A stretch of 64,000 nt of DNA. Origin: an uncultured Negativicutes bacterium. GTDB taxonomy: Bacteria > Bacillota > Negativicutes > Veillonellales > Megasphaeraceae. Of the stretch, positions 63,384 through 64,000 are shown piece after piece. Under the pieces are notes generated by a model. It searched no databases. It saw nothing but the letters and a program-made list of their open reading frames with translations, and was not told where the DNA came from. Each line of letters begins with the position of its first letter. The stretch's first letter is position 1. Both the position numbers and the translations under genes were made by a program. The DNA lies in NCBI GenBank assembly GCA_900752195.1, contig CAADUJ010000008.1, positions 1-64,000 on the forward strand. Direction: 5' to 3'.

Positions 63384-64000
63384 CCTCCTATTTCGTTCAT
63401 CCGCTTCCGTTCTGTCACATCATGGGGTACCTCAAAATGGTGCTGTTCCGGTTTCATGGCAACGGCTTCATGCAGAGCCCGTGCAATGTCCTCATCCGTG
63501 CCGGTCTGCAAGACCGATGACAGGGAAAGGCCCTGGTCATAGCAAAGACACGGTTTCAAAAACCCCGTACTCGTAAGGCGCATGCGATTACAAGAAGCAC
63601 AGAAACGATGACTATTGGCGGCTATGAAACCAATGGAGCCACGCAGGTCACGGCTGCCATAATAGACGGCAGGTCCGTTGCCAAGTCGTTCTGAACGGAT
63701 GTGTAAATCGGAATAGGCTCCTTTGAGTAGCGCCAACGCCTCATCCTGAGACGTTCCGGCCATGGACGTGCCCCAGCCAATCGGCATGAGTTCAATAAAA
63801 CGGACAGAAAGGGGCTGCTTTTCTGCCAGTTGCGCCAATTTCAGGATTTGCCCTTTCGTCTCATCTAATAATACGGCATTAATCTTCGTCCGTATTCCTA
63901 CCGCAAGGGATGCCTGAATAGCATCTAAAACAGGTGCGAGCGCTCCCTTTGACAAGCGTCGGTACTGCTCCTCATCCAATGTATCCAGACTGATATTGAT
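63380..64000 (-). CDS. moaA: GTP 3',8-cyclase MoaA, C-terminal part (gene cut by window edge)
   Basis: About 206 residues of MoaA, the radical-SAM enzyme that starts molybdopterin synthesis. The visible part runs from the barrel strand INISLDTLDEE to the C-terminal [4Fe-4S] motif FCASCNRMRLTSTGFLKPCL. The N-terminal radical-SAM cysteines lie beyond base 64000; the frame is open to the edge. It precedes the MOSC-MogA gene in the operon. Confidence 0.95.
   Translation of the reverse strand: MNISLDTLDEEQYRRLSKGALAPVLDAIQASLAVGIRTKINAVLLDETKGQILKLAQLAEKQPLSVRFIELMPIGWGTSMAGTSQDEALALLKGAYSDLHIRSERLGNGPAVYYGSRDLRGSIGFIAANSHRFCASCNRMRLTSTGFLKPCLCYDQGLSLSSVLQTGTDEDIARALHEAVAMKPEQHHFEVPHDVTERKRMNEIGG

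Noticed and set aside
1..64000. tRNA, rRNA, CRISPR array, insertion sequence or prophage
   Set aside because: None was seen: no cloverleaf-like sequence, no regularly spaced identical repeats and no transposase- or phage-like protein.

Overview
The window looks like chromosomal DNA of an anaerobic, Gram-negative-walled Firmicute of the Negativicutes, most likely a Megasphaera-like member of the Veillonellales. This is inferred from the RpoB/RpoC/EF-G protein style, the medium GC content, the strict-anaerobe enzymes (glycyl radical dehydratase, hydroxylamine reductase, selenoprotein SelD, molybdenum-hydroxylase maturation) and signal-peptide proteins typical of that group. No rRNA or tRNA is visible, so the genus is not proven. 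Almost all genes lie on the minus strand.

Layout. 1-4000: str operon (L7Ae-like protein, rpsL, rpsG, fusA, tuf; tuf runs off the left edge) with a near-consensus promoter. 4000-12300: rpoB-rpoC, not linked to rplKAJL, with its own promoter and a terminator-like hairpin in the leader. 12300-13700: exported SGNH hydrolase. 13800-20700: aerobic-style glycerol use: a three-gene GlpO-like dehydrogenase operon, glpK-glpF, and a divergent SorC-family regulator. 20750-34900: a complete bacterial microcompartment (BMC) operon built around a B12-independent glycyl radical diol (glycerol/1,2-propanediol) dehydratase with its activase, four BMC-H/T shell proteins, a permuted EutS-type shell protein, an EutN vertex protein, acylating aldehyde dehydrogenase, alcohol dehydrogenase, PduL, EutJ, EutP and a TPR-DUF4037/DUF4125 pair of unknown role. 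35200-37300: metK plus a PocR-AraC regulator that shares an operator-like motif with the dehydratase promoter. 37600-43300: M48 protease, GIY-YIG protein, selenocysteine-containing SelD, cyclophilin, 5-formyl-THF cyclo-ligase and hydroxylamine reductase. 43600-50900: a five-gene operon (DeoR regulator, cytosolic phosphodiesterase-like enzyme, AGCS symporter, D-serine ammonia-lyase, Cof-type phosphatase) with a divergent MFS transporter. 51000-56450: a small secreted repeat protein, flavodoxin lipoprotein, pyruvate kinase and M13 metallopeptidase. 56465-64000: queC, then selenium-dependent molybdenum hydroxylase maturation genes (mocA, yqeC, xdhC) and molybdate uptake/cofactor genes (modCBA, MOSC-MogA fusion, moaA, cut by the right edge).

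How it fits together. Glycerol can enter by GlpF and be oxidised by GlpK and the GlpO-like complex. It, or 1,2-propanediol, can instead be dehydrated in the microcompartment to a toxic aldehyde that is split between alcohol (NADH recycling) and acyl-CoA/acyl-phosphate (energy). The PocR-AraC regulator probably senses the diol and drives both its own metK operon and the BMC operon; MetK would supply S-adenosylmethionine to the radical activase. SelD makes selenophosphate for its own synthesis and plausibly also for the labile selenium cofactor of a molybdenum hydroxylase whose structural genes are not in this window.

The most interesting material is (1) the BMC operon with a dehydratase carrying a ~72-residue internal insertion, a basic-tailed shell protein and the TPR-DUF4037/DUF4125 pair; (2) the PocR operator set; (3) the UGA-containing selD; and (4) the unexplained phosphodiesterase/D-serine operon with regularly spaced TGCCA operators.
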